Position numbers and translations under genes: made by a program. The notes under the pieces are model-generated. The model was not told the origin of the DNA. It searched no databases and saw only the letters and a list, made by a program, of their open reading frames with translations. From Burkholderiales bacterium (lineage in GTDB: Bacteria > Pseudomonadota > Gammaproteobacteria > Burkholderiales > Burkholderiaceae_B): a stretch of 64,000 nucleotides of DNA. Shown here one piece after another: positions 11,721-21,209 of the stretch (position 1 is its first letter; each line of letters opens with the position of its first letter). Location of the stretch: the NCBI GenBank assembly GCA_021299735.1, contig JAJTEM010000001.1:124001-188000 (forward strand), written 5' to 3'.

Positions 11721-13421
11721 ATGGAAACGCGCAGGCTAGTCCTTCTGATGATATTCAGTTTGTCTCTGATCATGCTCTGGGACAACTATCAGGCCTCTAT
11801 TGGCAAACCAACATTGTTTGGTTTGAGCACCGGTGTTCAAACTGTCGATAAAAATGGCGCAGCCAAGTCCGCCAGTTCGTCGGTAAATTCCAGCGTTGCC
11901 AATGATTTGCCACAGCCAGTTGCACCAACTGCCAGTGATGTTCCCGCAGATCCGAACGGGATATCTGCAAGTTCTGCAGAAGCGTTGCCTGCAGCAAAAA
12001 TCATTACTGTAAAAACCGATGTGCTTGAACTTCAGTTTTCAACTCAAGGCGCGCAGTTGATTACCTCAAAATTGCTGAATCACCCTGCCGCTGAGAATCC
12101 CGATTTGCCAGTTCAATTGTTTGAGCAAACAGGCAATCGAACTTACGTCGGGCAAGCTGGTTTGGTGGGTGTACCCGATGCACCCAATCATCGCACGCTG
12201 TTTGAATTGGTGTCAGGCAATGCCGAGTTTGCACCAGGCCAGGATCGATTGAAGTTGGTATTTAAAGCCACAGGCGGTGGTGTTGAAAGCACAACCACAT
12301 ACACCATTTTCAAGAATCGTTATGACATTGATTTGGTCATTAATGCACGCAACACAGGTGTTGAACCTGTCTCCCCCAGTGCCTATGTGCAAATTACCCG
12401 CGATGGCAATCCACTGGAAAGCGATTCTTCCCTGTACGCAACCTTTACCGGGCCGGCTGTATATACACCTGAAAAGAAGTACCAGAAAATCAAGTTTGAA
12501 GATATCGCTGATCGCAGCGCTGAATATGTAAAAACTGCCGACTCCGGCTGGCTCGCCATGATTCAGCATTACTTTGTGTCGGCCATTGTTGGTCAGGATG
12601 GTCCACGCGAGAATTACACTCGTCAAGTGGATTCCAATTTGTATTCCATCGGCCTCGTAAGTAGCCTGGGTACTTTGGCGCCCGAGCAGACTGGCACTTA
12701 CAAAGCCAAGCTGTACACAGGCCCACAAGATCAAAGTGTGCTGGAAGCATTGTCCCCCGGACTGGATTTGGTCGTGGACTACGGTTGGCTTACCGTGATT
12801 GCCCAGCCAATCTACTGGTTGCTTGAAAAAATCCACAGCTACATTGGCAACTGGGGTTGGGCCATTGTGGTACTGACGATTTTGATCAAGCTGGTATTTT
12901 TCCCGCTGTCTGCCGCCAGTTACAAATCAATGGCAAAAATGCGCAAGGTTGGCCCACGCATGCAAAAGCTGAAAGAACAATATGGTGATGACAAAATGGG
13001 TTTTCAGCGCGCCATGATGGACATGTACAAACGCGAGAAAATTAATCCGTTGGGTGGTTGTATGCCCATTCTGATTCAAATTCCTGTGTTCATTGCTTTG
13101 TACTGGGTTTTACTGGCCAGTGTGGAAATGCGCAACGCACCGTGGTTGGGTTGGGTAACCGATCTGGCCGCGCCCGATCCTTTCTACATTTTGCCTGTGA
13201 TCATGGCGGTGACCATGTTCATCCAGACCAAGTTGAATCCAACGCCACCCGATCCCATTCAGGCAAAAGTCATGATGATCATGCCCTTGGTGTTCTCGGT
13301 CATGTTTATTTTCTTCCCGGCCGGCTTGGTGTTGTACTGGGTTGTAAACAACATTTTGTCGATTGCCCAACAGTGGGTAATTACGCGCCAAATTGAGTCT
13401 GCACCTGCCACAGCACGGTGA
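11721..13421 (+). CDS. yidC: Membrane protein insertase YidC
   Basis: A 566-residue YidC/Oxa1 insertase, the long Gram-negative form. An N-terminal transmembrane anchor (LVLLMIFSLSLIMLWDNYQA, about residues 6-25) is followed by a large periplasmic beta domain (about residues 90-350). The core transmembrane bundle follows (DYGWLTVIAQPIYWLLEKI; NWGWAIVVLTILIKLVFFPL; later helices to about residue 550). It inserts and folds inner-membrane proteins with or without SecYEG and works with the adjacent yidD product. It starts 21 bases after the rnpA frame closes, and its end overlaps mnmE by 29 bases. Confidence 0.98.
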   Translation: METRRLVLLMIFSLSLIMLWDNYQASIGKPTLFGLSTGVQTVDKNGAAKSASSSVNSSVANDLPQPVAPTASDVPADPNGISASSAEALPAAKIITVKTDVLELQFSTQGAQLITSKLLNHPAAENPDLPVQLFEQTGNRTYVGQAGLVGVPDAPNHRTLFELVSGNAEFAPGQDRLKLVFKATGGGVESTTTYTIFKNRYDIDLVINARNTGVEPVSPSAYVQITRDGNPLESDSSLYATFTGPAVYTPEKKYQKIKFEDIADRSAEYVKTADSGWLAMIQHYFVSAIVGQDGPRENYTRQVDSNLYSIGLVSSLGTLAPEQTGTYKAKLYTGPQDQSVLEALSPGLDLVVDYGWLTVIAQPIYWLLEKIHSYIGNWGWAIVVLTILIKLVFFPLSAASYKSMAKMRKVGPRMQKLKEQYGDDKMGFQRAMMDMYKREKINPLGGCMPILIQIPVFIALYWVLLASVEMRNAPWLGWVTDLAAPDPFYILPVIMAVTMFIQTKLNPTPPDPIQAKVMMIMPLVFSVMFIFFPAGLVLYWVVNNILSIAQQWVITRQIESAPATAR

Positions 13422-14772
13422 CCCAATCGTTGCTATCGCCACCGCGCCTGGAAAGGGCGGGGTGGGGGTAGTGCGGTTTTCTTTTCCTTCCTCCACCAGC
13501 TTCAGTTCTTTTTGCACGGCCTTTTGTGGCAAGTTGCCCAAACCTCGAGTGGCAACTCTGTTAACGCTTCGCGATTTTGAACATCATCCCATCGACGAGG
13601 GCATAGCTTTGGTGTTCAATGCGCCTGCGTCGTTCACTGGTGAACATGTGCTTGAATTTCAGGGGCACGGTGGCCAGGCTGTATTGCAAGGCGTAGTAGC
13701 GCAAGCCCTGGCGGTTGCTCGCCAGTTGAATATTCCATTGCGCCATGCCATGCCTGGTGAATTTACACAACGTGCTTTTTTAAACGACAAGCTGGATTTG
13801 GCCCAGGCCGAAGCGGTGGCTGATTTAATTGATGCTGGTTCCGTGGCTACAGCCAAGGCAGCCGCAGCTTCCCTAAGCGGAGTATTTTCGAGGCAGGTGA
13901 ACGAACTGGCCGATCGAATTGTTCACCTGCGATTGTTGCTTGAGGCCACGCTCGATTTTCCCGAAGAAGAAATTGAGTTTTTGGAAAAAGCCGATGCAAA
14001 AGGTCAGCTTGCAGAGATTTTGAATTCCCACCGCAAGTTGTTGGGTGCGGCCCAAGAGGGTGTGAAGTTTCGCGATGGTCTGCAAATTGTTTTGGTGGGT
14101 GAACCCAATGTCGGAAAATCGAGTTTGTTGAACGCGCTGGCTGGTGAGGAAATTGCAATTGTCTCGGCTGTTGCTGGCACCACGCGGGATCGTATCAAGC
14201 AGGAATTGAATATTCGCGGCATACCTTTGGTGCTGGTGGATACAGCCGGTCTGCGAGATACTGCGGATGAGATTGAAAAAATTGGCATTGAGCGCACCAA
14301 AAAGTCGGTTGCGGAAGCCGATTTGTTGTTGATTCTGAAGGACGCGATTCAAGGCTCTGAAGATGCATTAGCGGACTACCTTGATTTACCCTTGCATTTA
14401 CCTACCATCACTGTGCTTAACAAGGTTGATTTATTGCCAGAGCTGCCGCGTGTAAGCTCGGATGTATTGCTGGTTTCAGCAAAAAATGGTCAAGGTCTAG
14501 AGCAGTTGAAGGACGCCATACTGGCCAAGGTGGGTATCGCCCATACGCCAGATCACGGTTTCATGGCGCGGCAGCGCCATGTGGATGCGCTGGTGGTGTG
14601 CGGTCAACATTTGATTGCGGCGCATGAGTTTGCGCAACAGGATGATCGAATTCTTGACCTGTTTGCAGAAGAATTGCGGCTTGCGCATGATGCCTTGGGT
14701 GAAATTACCGGGCGTATGTTGCCCGATGATTTGTTGGGTTTGATTTTCAGCCGCTTTTGTATTGGTAAGTGA
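13393..14772 (+). CDS. mnmE: tRNA modification GTPase MnmE
   Basis: With MnmG it makes 5-carboxymethylaminomethyl-uridine at tRNA wobble position 34. The 459-residue protein has the N-terminal formyl-THF domain (DPIVAIATAPGKGGVGVVRF), the G domain (GEPNVGKSSLLNALAG, TAGLRD, NKVD) and the diagnostic C-terminal FCIGK. No ATG is available near the N-terminus. The TTG at 13393 gives a normal length and lies inside the last codons of yidC, which suggests translational coupling. The partner mnmG is 15.7 kb away rather than adjacent. Confidence 0.96.
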   Translation: MSLHLPQHGDPIVAIATAPGKGGVGVVRFSFPSSTSFSSFCTAFCGKLPKPRVATLLTLRDFEHHPIDEGIALVFNAPASFTGEHVLEFQGHGGQAVLQGVVAQALAVARQLNIPLRHAMPGEFTQRAFLNDKLDLAQAEAVADLIDAGSVATAKAAAASLSGVFSRQVNELADRIVHLRLLLEATLDFPEEEIEFLEKADAKGQLAEILNSHRKLLGAAQEGVKFRDGLQIVLVGEPNVGKSSLLNALAGEEIAIVSAVAGTTRDRIKQELNIRGIPLVLVDTAGLRDTADEIEKIGIERTKKSVAEADLLLILKDAIQGSEDALADYLDLPLHLPTITVLNKVDLLPELPRVSSDVLLVSAKNGQGLEQLKDAILAKVGIAHTPDHGFMARQRHVDALVVCGQHLIAAHEFAQQDDRILDLFAEELRLAHDALGEITGRMLPDDLLGLIFSRFCIGK

Positions 14773-14788
14773 GGTTGGCACACAAGGT

Positions 14789-15190
14789 TCAGTCGCACAG
14801 CACCAGTTCTTGATCAGTAAAACAGATTTGATCAATCAGTTCAGATTCTTGTTCAAACACGGCACTCAAAAAAACCAGTTGTTCGCACAGCGACTCAACG
14901 GATTCATTGTGGCTTTCGGGGTCCAAATGCAATATTTGTTGAGTACGTTCCACGTCGTCCAGGTACTGTGCCATCAGGGTTTGTAAAGTTGGTTTGTTCA
15001 ATACCCAGGCTTTAATCTGAACCATCAGGGCAAAACGCGCCTGTGCCGAGTAGGTTTTGCGTAATTGTTGAGCAAAATAATTCAGGCCTTGCGCCACATT
15101 GCCTAGTTCCATTGTGATGACCTCTTCGGGATGCCCGCCATTTTGTATTTCGCTGTCGTGTTGGTGGCGTTGTACCAATGCAATTGTCAT
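14789..15190 (-). CDS. Hypothetical 133-residue protein
   Basis: No family recognised. It is acidic, with helical Gln-rich segments (LNYFAQQLRKTYSAQARFAL) and an acidic C-terminus; there is no signal peptide or membrane span. It lies convergent to mnmE with a 16-base gap. An internal ATG (at MELGNVAQG, residue 27) is a possible alternative start. The lack of a better frame on the other strand and the amphipathic pattern support coding, but the function is unknown. Confidence 0.5.
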   Translation of the reverse strand: MTIALVQRHQHDSEIQNGGHPEEVITMELGNVAQGLNYFAQQLRKTYSAQARFALMVQIKAWVLNKPTLQTLMAQYLDDVERTQQILHLDPESHNESVESLCEQLVFLSAVFEQESELIDQICFTDQELVLCD

Positions 15191-15415
15191 GATGCCGTGC
15201 TCCGCAAATGATTCGATGTGAATTCATCTTACTGAGTTAAAATTTCCTGCCCATTCCGTGAAATGAGGATGCTTGTTTCGGATGCCCCCCTGAAATGCCG
15301 AGCACCTTCTTGAGAAAAGACAAAATTCGAGCTTAATTGTTATCTCGAATTGATGTACTCTTGGGTTGGAAGAAGAGACCCAAAGGTCCAGCGTGCCTCA
15401 TTTAGCCTGCTTACA

Positions 15416-16072
15416 ATGAAAAATCAAAAAATATTGGTGCTCGAGGATCATCCTCTGATTTCAATGGTCATCGAGGACGTCTGTAAAGACATGGCCCCTC
15501 ACGCTCAAATACATGTTGTGACTAGTTTGGCTCAAGCTCGCGAGCATGTTTTTGACAAACCTGAGCTAATTATTTTTGACCTGACTCTTATGGATTCTGC
15601 AGGGCAAAATACCATCGACTGGCTTGATTCCATGTTTCCCAAGGTGTGTGCTTTGATTTACACCGGTTTTGTGAACGAAACTGTGTCGGCGCGGGCCTTG
15701 CAGTCGGGTTATTCCGTAGTCGAAAAAACCTGTAGCCAGTCTGCTTTGGCTCATGAAATTGAAGCGGTACTTTTTAAATCCGGTATTTTGAATGGCAACT
15801 CTTCCGACAGTGTGCCAGCGAACGAATACCAATCCGGTATCGTCGCCTATCCGGGAGCCAAGCCTTTGACCTGGAGGCAAGTTGAGATCATGCGCATGAC
15901 CGCTGAGGGCTTGTCTGCAAAAATGGTAGCCCAACGCATGGGACTTAGTCCGGAAACTGTGCGTGGTCACATTCGGGAAATTTTCAAACGTCTGGAAGTG
16001 TCGAACAAAGCGCAGGCGGTGAATGTGTTTTTGAAAGCCGAGCGTAGTGTAAAAATGAAACTGAACGATTAA
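15416..16072 (+). CDS. NarL/LuxR-family response regulator (paralogue A)
   Basis: Receiver domain (KILVLEDHPLISMVIEDV; phosphoacceptor Asp55 in LIIFDLTL) followed by a LuxR-type helix-turn-helix (LTWRQVEIMRMTAEGLSAK, then LSPETVRGHIRE). The ATG at 15416 gives a normal receiver start; the frame extends to a TTG at 15350. The DNA-binding domain is unusually similar to that of the response regulator at 20314-20988, which shares PLTWRQVEIMR and LSPETVR. The two therefore look like a duplicated pair flanking a histidine kinase. It is probably activated by the hybrid kinase at 17296-20277. Its target promoters are unknown. Confidence 0.88.
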   Translation: MKNQKILVLEDHPLISMVIEDVCKDMAPHAQIHVVTSLAQAREHVFDKPELIIFDLTLMDSAGQNTIDWLDSMFPKVCALIYTGFVNETVSARALQSGYSVVEKTCSQSALAHEIEAVLFKSGILNGNSSDSVPANEYQSGIVAYPGAKPLTWRQVEIMRMTAEGLSAKMVAQRMGLSPETVRGHIREIFKRLEVSNKAQAVNVFLKAERSVKMKLND

Positions 16073-16079
16073 CTCAATT

Positions 16080-16679
16080 TCAATGATTGGGGTGTGGAAC
16101 GCGCTTAAGGTCCACACCCACTGTCAAAACGCCAATCATGTTGTCTCCGTCGTACACCGGAACACTCACCTGCGCAATCATGGCTTGGGTGCTGTCATCC
16201 CAGCGGGTGCGGGATATATGGGAATCTGGTTTTCTTGAGGGTAGGTTGGTATCAAAAATCGCGGTGAATTTGTCTTCATCGCCTTGCCAGTAGTCGCTGG
16301 TCACAATATTCATGGCAACTGTTTCACCCAGGCTACCGATCAAAATTGCTTCCTTAAAGTAACTTTGCCTGTTCACTTCTGATGCCAGAAGGGCGGAAGT
16401 CTTGGAGTTTTTGATTTGATCAGCTTCAGGTAATTGCCCGTGCAGCTTGATCCATTTTTCATCCAGCGCGATTACTTGCTCCTTGGAAAGCCGTCGTGCG
16501 TTGGATGTTTTGACTGCCTCAATAATTTCAGGTTTGGCTGCGATCGCCTTGATTTCTTTGATCAGTGTTCCTGCACAAAAAGCATGGGCATTCGCACTGG
16601 CGAACAATAAAGCCAGTGAAAACAAGCCCAGGTACGCCAAGGCAGCGTTGAATTTAAATTTCAAACCCGGTTTAGCCAT
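16080..16679 (-). CDS. Exported Cache/PDC-like sensor protein
   Basis: A 199-residue protein with a clear signal peptide (AYLGLFSLALLFASANAHA, cleavage near residue 33). The mature part resembles single PAS-like periplasmic (PDC/Cache) sensor domains: QVSVPVYDGDNMIGVLTVGVDL near the C-terminus is the typical terminal strand pair. It has no transmembrane or kinase domain of its own, so it would be a soluble periplasmic ligand-binding module. It lies next to the PBP-like protein and the hybrid kinase and may present a ligand to that kinase. This is inference from fold-like patterns, not from close homology. Confidence 0.7.
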   Translation of the reverse strand: MAKPGLKFKFNAALAYLGLFSLALLFASANAHAFCAGTLIKEIKAIAAKPEIIEAVKTSNARRLSKEQVIALDEKWIKLHGQLPEADQIKNSKTSALLASEVNRQSYFKEAILIGSLGETVAMNIVTSDYWQGDEDKFTAIFDTNLPSRKPDSHISRTRWDDSTQAMIAQVSVPVYDGDNMIGVLTVGVDLKRVPHPNH

Positions 16680-16698
16680 GATGTGCTCATTTGGTTTT

Positions 16699-17154
16699 TT
16701 ATTCGGCCAGTATTTTGATTGTTTTCAACTTGGACTTCATAAGATTGTGGGCTTGAAATTCCTTTCGGGTAAGGTACCCCAACGCATTTGGATTGCCCGT
16801 CAGTAATTCAACCATGTGTTGGCTGCTACGGGCTATGGTGGGTGCTTTGCTAACCCCAATGCATTCAAGCAGCCGTTGAACGGTGCGAAATTCTTCAATG
16901 GTGAAACCCAAGGTATTTGAAATAAAAAGATTGCGTTCACCAAACTCATCATTCCGATCGATAACCAGCACCGTGGAGTCATTCACTTCTTGTTTTTGAC
17001 CTGTGTAGAGATCGCGCAACTTGGTCTTTGAAATTTCATTGAAATGAATCCCGCTTGAGGCCACCAATACTACCTCGGCGCGGGCGACGCCTTGCGCACC
17101 TGCCGTTGCAAAAAGAACAAGGCAGGCAATTACTGAATGCAAAAAAAATCTCAC
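16699..17154 (-). CDS. Periplasmic phosphate-binding-protein-like (PBP-like) small protein
   Basis: A 151-residue exported protein with a signal peptide (HSVIACLVLFATAGAQGVARA) and the mini-PstS-like pattern ISKTKLRDLYTGQKQEVNDS...NALGYLTRKEF. This family is a short relative of phosphate ABC-transporter binding proteins often found beside sensor kinases. It starts at GTG 17154 with AAGGG just upstream, and is followed 19 bases later by the Cache-like protein; the kinase gene lies 141 bases upstream on the same strand. It is probably the ligand-binding partner of the kinase. Confidence 0.72.
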   Translation of the reverse strand: MRFFLHSVIACLVLFATAGAQGVARAEVVLVASSGIHFNEISKTKLRDLYTGQKQEVNDSTVLVIDRNDEFGERNLFISNTLGFTIEEFRTVQRLLECIGVSKAPTIARSSQHMVELLTGNPNALGYLTRKEFQAHNLMKSKLKTIKILAE

Positions 17155-17295
17155 GATGAGCCCTTGAAAGTGCTTTGACAGCGCTGAATAAGTTTCTGGC
17201 TTAAAAAATAACCGAAACCTTTTTATTTTGTTAAATGTTGTAACTAAGTGTAAAACATGCTGTGCTTGAAAACAATTTGTTGAGCACGACTTTGT

Positions 17296-20277
17296 TTAAT
17301 GTTTTCCGAAACGATTACTCAACACCAGAATTTTTTCAGCTTCATCCACTATGGTAGGCCACACGTCTTTGATCTCGGTCATCACCATGGTGTGTGCTGC
17401 TGGATCCTCCAGCGTTTTGTCCATTTTTGAGAACTGCTGTTTGACACGTTCCGTGCCCAACATGCCGAGCACGCCGGCTATGGAGTGAATTTCCCGTTTG
17501 AAGGTTTGAATGTCATCGGTTTTTACGCAGTTTTCCAGCTGCTCAATCAGGTTTTCGCTGGTTTGTAAAAATTTGCCCAGGTACTTTGCCATTCGCTCCG
17601 GTTCAAAGCTGTCTACCTTGAAAATGGGTGAATTCCGTGGGCCTGTGGCTGGTGCCACGGCTGTTGCGATGTGTTCGGACAAAGGCAGTCGCGGTGTTTC
17701 AAACCTTGTTTCAAATCTTGTCGATGTATCCTCTTTGTCAGGCATGCAGCGTCTAATGGTGTCGAACAGATTTGTCTCATGGAATGGTTTGGTGAGCACA
17801 TCGTTAATACCATGCTCTTCGCAGCGCACCCGGGTCTGTTCGAAAGCATGCGCAGTCAGGGCTAAAATAGGCGTTGCACCATGCACGGTGTTTTCTCGCA
17901 CCCAAGTGGCTAGTTGATAGCCATCAACAAACGGCATCTCCAGATCCGAGATTATCAAGTCAAAAGGTTCGGGTGTGTTTTTAAGAATTTCAATCGCTTC
18001 ACGACCGTCCTTTGCACAGCAAATCTCATAATTTTTTGGGCTCAAAAAATCCAGTAAAAGCTCCATATTCAAGGGGTGATCTTCGACAATCAATAGTGTT
18101 GCTGATCTTGGCTGGCCAGAATTATTTGCTGCTGAATTGCTGGTGTACACGGCTTTGTCTATGGCTGCGGCAACTGTCGAATCTTGCACTTGACGTTGTG
18201 CCAGTTTCATCAGGTGTACAGGTAAAATAGGTGTGATCAGTACGCGGTTGTTGGGGTCAGCACCGTGAATGCGCTGCAGTTCATGGGCGTTTCGATTGGA
18301 AATCCACACCAGGTTGTTGTTAGGCGTAAGGTGATTTGCTTTCAGCAAGGACAACAGGTCAGGCGATGTGGTGGCAATGTCGCTGTCGATGAACACAATG
18401 TCTTTGGGTCCAAACGGATGTTCATCTGTGATTAGTTCCTCGGCTGAGAGCACTGCCAGTGGAAGATAAAATTGATCCAGAATGCTGGAAATGGAACGGT
18501 GCAGTTTTTGGTCCAGCGAACAAATATAGGCTCGTTTAATATCCGGGCCGTGCAAGAAGTTTGGATCGCGAGCAGGTGCTTCGGCGCTCTGTATTTTAAG
18601 GTTCAACGTAAAGTAAAACACCGAGCCGCGTCCAGGTGTGGAATGGGCATGAATATCGCCCCCCATCAGGTGCACCAGCTCTTTGGCAATGCTCAGCCCC
18701 AGGCCACTGCCACCAAACATGCGGGTGGTACTAGAGTCAGCTTGTGTGAACTTGTCGAATACACGTTGCAATTGGTCTTTGCTCATGCCAATGCCAGTGT
18801 CACTGACACTGAACTGCAAGGTGGTCTGATCATCCAGTTGTTTGAGCACTTTCACAGTCAGGTTAATATGGCCCTCACTGGTAAATTTGATTGCATTGCC
18901 GATCAGGTTTTTCAGAATTTGACCCACGCGCAGAGAGTCGCCCACCAATCGGTTCAGGGTGGATTGCAAACCTTTTCCTTGCAGGGTGTACAGCAAGCGA
19001 ATGTTTTTGTTCAGTGCCGAGCTGCCCAAAGTGCCAAACACTTCTTCCAGCACATCATCAAGCCGAAACGGAATCTGTTCTAGTTTGAACATGTCGGATT
19101 CGATTTTTGACAAGTCCAGAATGCTGTTGAGCAAGTGGAGCAGGTTGTCGCCCGACAGTTGAATTTTCCTTAGGTAGTCTTTCTGTTTCTCATTCAATTC
19201 TGTTTTCAGCGTTAACGCAGTCATGCCGAGAATTGCATTCATGGGCGTGCGAATTTCGTGGCTCATATTGGCTAGAAATGAGCTCTTGATTCTGGATTCA
19301 TTTTTTGCCCGTTCTTTCTCGACGTTGGCCAAGCTGACTTCTTCCAGCGCTTGTTTTACCCGTTCGCTTTTTTCCAGGTCGCGTTGAAATGAACGAATCA
19401 TTCTGTTGAATGCACGAATCAACAAGTTGATTTCGTGTGAGCCTGTGCGGTTGTTCACGCGCACGGTATAGTCGCCCTTCATGATCTCTTCACTGGCGTT
19501 GTAAAGTGAGTTGATTGGATCAATCACCTTTTTCTTTATAGACACCAGACCAATCAAGAGACCCGTCAAAATCAGCAGAGTAAATAAAACGTCGAAGTAA
19601 ACGCTGTAGGTTAGTTCTTTGCGAGAGGCATCAATAAGGCCCAGGTAACGGTTTTTTTCTCGCGCGATGAACGAGGACAATTCCGCGGACAGTGCGTTTG
19701 TTAATTCAATGTGTTTGCGGTCAAACAAGACGCCGAATGTTTCCTTGACTTCAGGTGGGGTGAGGTACTGGCCTTCCTGTTTGTCGACAAACCGAGTAAT
19801 GCCACTGGCAAATGCACTTAGTTCATTGGTCTCAAGCTGGTGACGCAGATCAAGAATCCGCTCAATCGCGGGCTCATTTTCCGCGATGAATCTTAGCGAA
19901 TAAAGTCTTTCGCTGAGATTTTGACCTATTCCCCATGACACCGCTGATTCTTTGTTTTGCCCGGTAATAATATCCACCCAGTAGTCAGCTTTTACCTCCG
20001 TGGTATATATGCGGCTGCCATTGTGCAGCCCTACGATGTCGAGGTAGTGGTTGATGTACTCAGGGTTGCGGCTGGCTGCATAAAGTAGCACAAGCTTTCG
20101 CATGGCCTCGAATTCCGCAAGCGTGCGGGTCAGAATAGCTTCATCCGAAGCCCAGGCCCGGTAATAGTCTTCCTGAACTGTTTGCTGGTGAATCGAAAAA
20201 CTTTTCACACCGATGCCGAAAACCGAGAACACCAGAATGAGCAGACCAAATATTCGAATCAGAAGCGTAAGTTTCAT
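17296..20277 (-). CDS. Hybrid sensor histidine kinase with receiver and Hpt domains
   Basis: A 993-residue transmembrane kinase. Order: helix 1 (about residues 5-25), a periplasmic all-alpha sensor (about 28-225), helix 2 (about 228-246), HAMP (about 250-305) and HisKA with His340 in NMSHEIRTPMN. These are followed by HATPase (ending GGSGLGLSIAKELVHLMGG), a degenerate receiver-like segment (about 590-720), a true receiver with Asp778 (LIISDLEMPFVDG) and a C-terminal Hpt with His931 (REIHSIAGVLG). This is the full ArcB/BvgS-style phosphorelay. It is flanked by two paralogous response regulators, its likely outputs, and two exported ligand-binding proteins. The ligand is unknown. Confidence 0.92.
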   Translation of the reverse strand: MKLTLLIRIFGLLILVFSVFGIGVKSFSIHQQTVQEDYYRAWASDEAILTRTLAEFEAMRKLVLLYAASRNPEYINHYLDIVGLHNGSRIYTTEVKADYWVDIITGQNKESAVSWGIGQNLSERLYSLRFIAENEPAIERILDLRHQLETNELSAFASGITRFVDKQEGQYLTPPEVKETFGVLFDRKHIELTNALSAELSSFIAREKNRYLGLIDASRKELTYSVYFDVLFTLLILTGLLIGLVSIKKKVIDPINSLYNASEEIMKGDYTVRVNNRTGSHEINLLIRAFNRMIRSFQRDLEKSERVKQALEEVSLANVEKERAKNESRIKSSFLANMSHEIRTPMNAILGMTALTLKTELNEKQKDYLRKIQLSGDNLLHLLNSILDLSKIESDMFKLEQIPFRLDDVLEEVFGTLGSSALNKNIRLLYTLQGKGLQSTLNRLVGDSLRVGQILKNLIGNAIKFTSEGHINLTVKVLKQLDDQTTLQFSVSDTGIGMSKDQLQRVFDKFTQADSSTTRMFGGSGLGLSIAKELVHLMGGDIHAHSTPGRGSVFYFTLNLKIQSAEAPARDPNFLHGPDIKRAYICSLDQKLHRSISSILDQFYLPLAVLSAEELITDEHPFGPKDIVFIDSDIATTSPDLLSLLKANHLTPNNNLVWISNRNAHELQRIHGADPNNRVLITPILPVHLMKLAQRQVQDSTVAAAIDKAVYTSNSAANNSGQPRSATLLIVEDHPLNMELLLDFLSPKNYEICCAKDGREAIEILKNTPEPFDLIISDLEMPFVDGYQLATWVRENTVHGATPILALTAHAFEQTRVRCEEHGINDVLTKPFHETNLFDTIRRCMPDKEDTSTRFETRFETPRLPLSEHIATAVAPATGPRNSPIFKVDSFEPERMAKYLGKFLQTSENLIEQLENCVKTDDIQTFKREIHSIAGVLGMLGTERVKQQFSKMDKTLEDPAAHTMVMTEIKDVWPTIVDEAEKILVLSNRFGKH

Positions 20278-20313
20278 GGGCCAGCCTTGTTATAGGAACT
20301 TTTCGGCCCAAGT

Positions 20314-20988
20314 TTAATTGCTTTGTGCTTCTTCAAGTAACCGTGATTGTCGTTCTGCTTTGGTGAAAATGGACACGGCATGGGCTCGGTTCTGAGCACC
20401 TAGTCTAACAAGGACTTCACGCATGTGGGCGCGAACGGTCTCTGGACTCAGGTTCATGTCTCGAGCAGCTTCTTTTGCAGTCATCCCCACCGCAATGCGG
20501 CGCATAATTTCGACCTGTCGCCAAGTCAGTGGTTTTTTTGATCCTGGCGCAATAATATTCGACTGAAACTCGTTCTTGGACTTTATTTTGTCCGCATTCA
20601 TGCCTTCCTGGCAGCTAATTCCTGTTGCCATCAGGCCTTTCGTGACCGCGTCAAGCAGTTCATGGTAGTCCGCTGATTTACGTACGCAAGGAATGTCCAT
20701 GTCGCTGAGTTCCTGCAGTATGTTGTCGTGCGCTGTGCCAGTAAAGGCCAGTAATTGCGCGAAAGGGAATAGATCGCGTACACGCTTTGCAGAATCGACC
20801 CCCATGCAGTCTGGCAGGTTCAAATCAAAAATTACCAGGCGCGGATTTTCATGAACGTGTTGCTCGCAGGCCTGAATGGTGGGTACTTTGATCACACCCA
20901 TGTCTGGCGCGTGCTCGGTGAGCATGTCGGCCAGCATCATTGATACCAGCGGGTGATCTTCAACCAAAAGTACGGCGTTGGGGTTCAT
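20314..20988 (-). CDS. NarL/LuxR-family response regulator (paralogue B)
   Basis: Receiver with phosphoacceptor Asp55 (LVIFDLNLPD) and a LuxR helix-turn-helix (LTWRQVEIMRRIAVGMTAKE, then LSPETVRAHMRE). The ATG at 20988 follows AGGAGG with seven-base spacing; the frame runs to 21021, but the ribosome binding site decides the start. It is 36 bases upstream of the hybrid kinase on the same strand, a two-gene operon and the kinase's most likely cognate partner. It is a paralogue of the regulator at 15416-16072. Confidence 0.92.
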   Translation of the reverse strand: MNPNAVLLVEDHPLVSMMLADMLTEHAPDMGVIKVPTIQACEQHVHENPRLVIFDLNLPDCMGVDSAKRVRDLFPFAQLLAFTGTAHDNILQELSDMDIPCVRKSADYHELLDAVTKGLMATGISCQEGMNADKIKSKNEFQSNIIAPGSKKPLTWRQVEIMRRIAVGMTAKEAARDMNLSPETVRAHMREVLVRLGAQNRAHAVSIFTKAERQSRLLEEAQSN

Positions 20989-21209
20989 TCGGCAACCTCC
21001 TGACTTGTTTGCCAAAAACAAAAACCGGTATTACCGGCATATCTCCATAATAGTACGTGCTAACCCCACATGCGATGCCCCTTCATTTGGAGGATAGCTT
21101 CATTTGAATCATATGCTCAACAAATGATTTCTCCCTCAAATAGGGGGGGATCTCTTTGTGTTGATGGTTGATCGCCGTTCATCCACTAACCTGAAAGTAT
21201 TGAGTCAAA

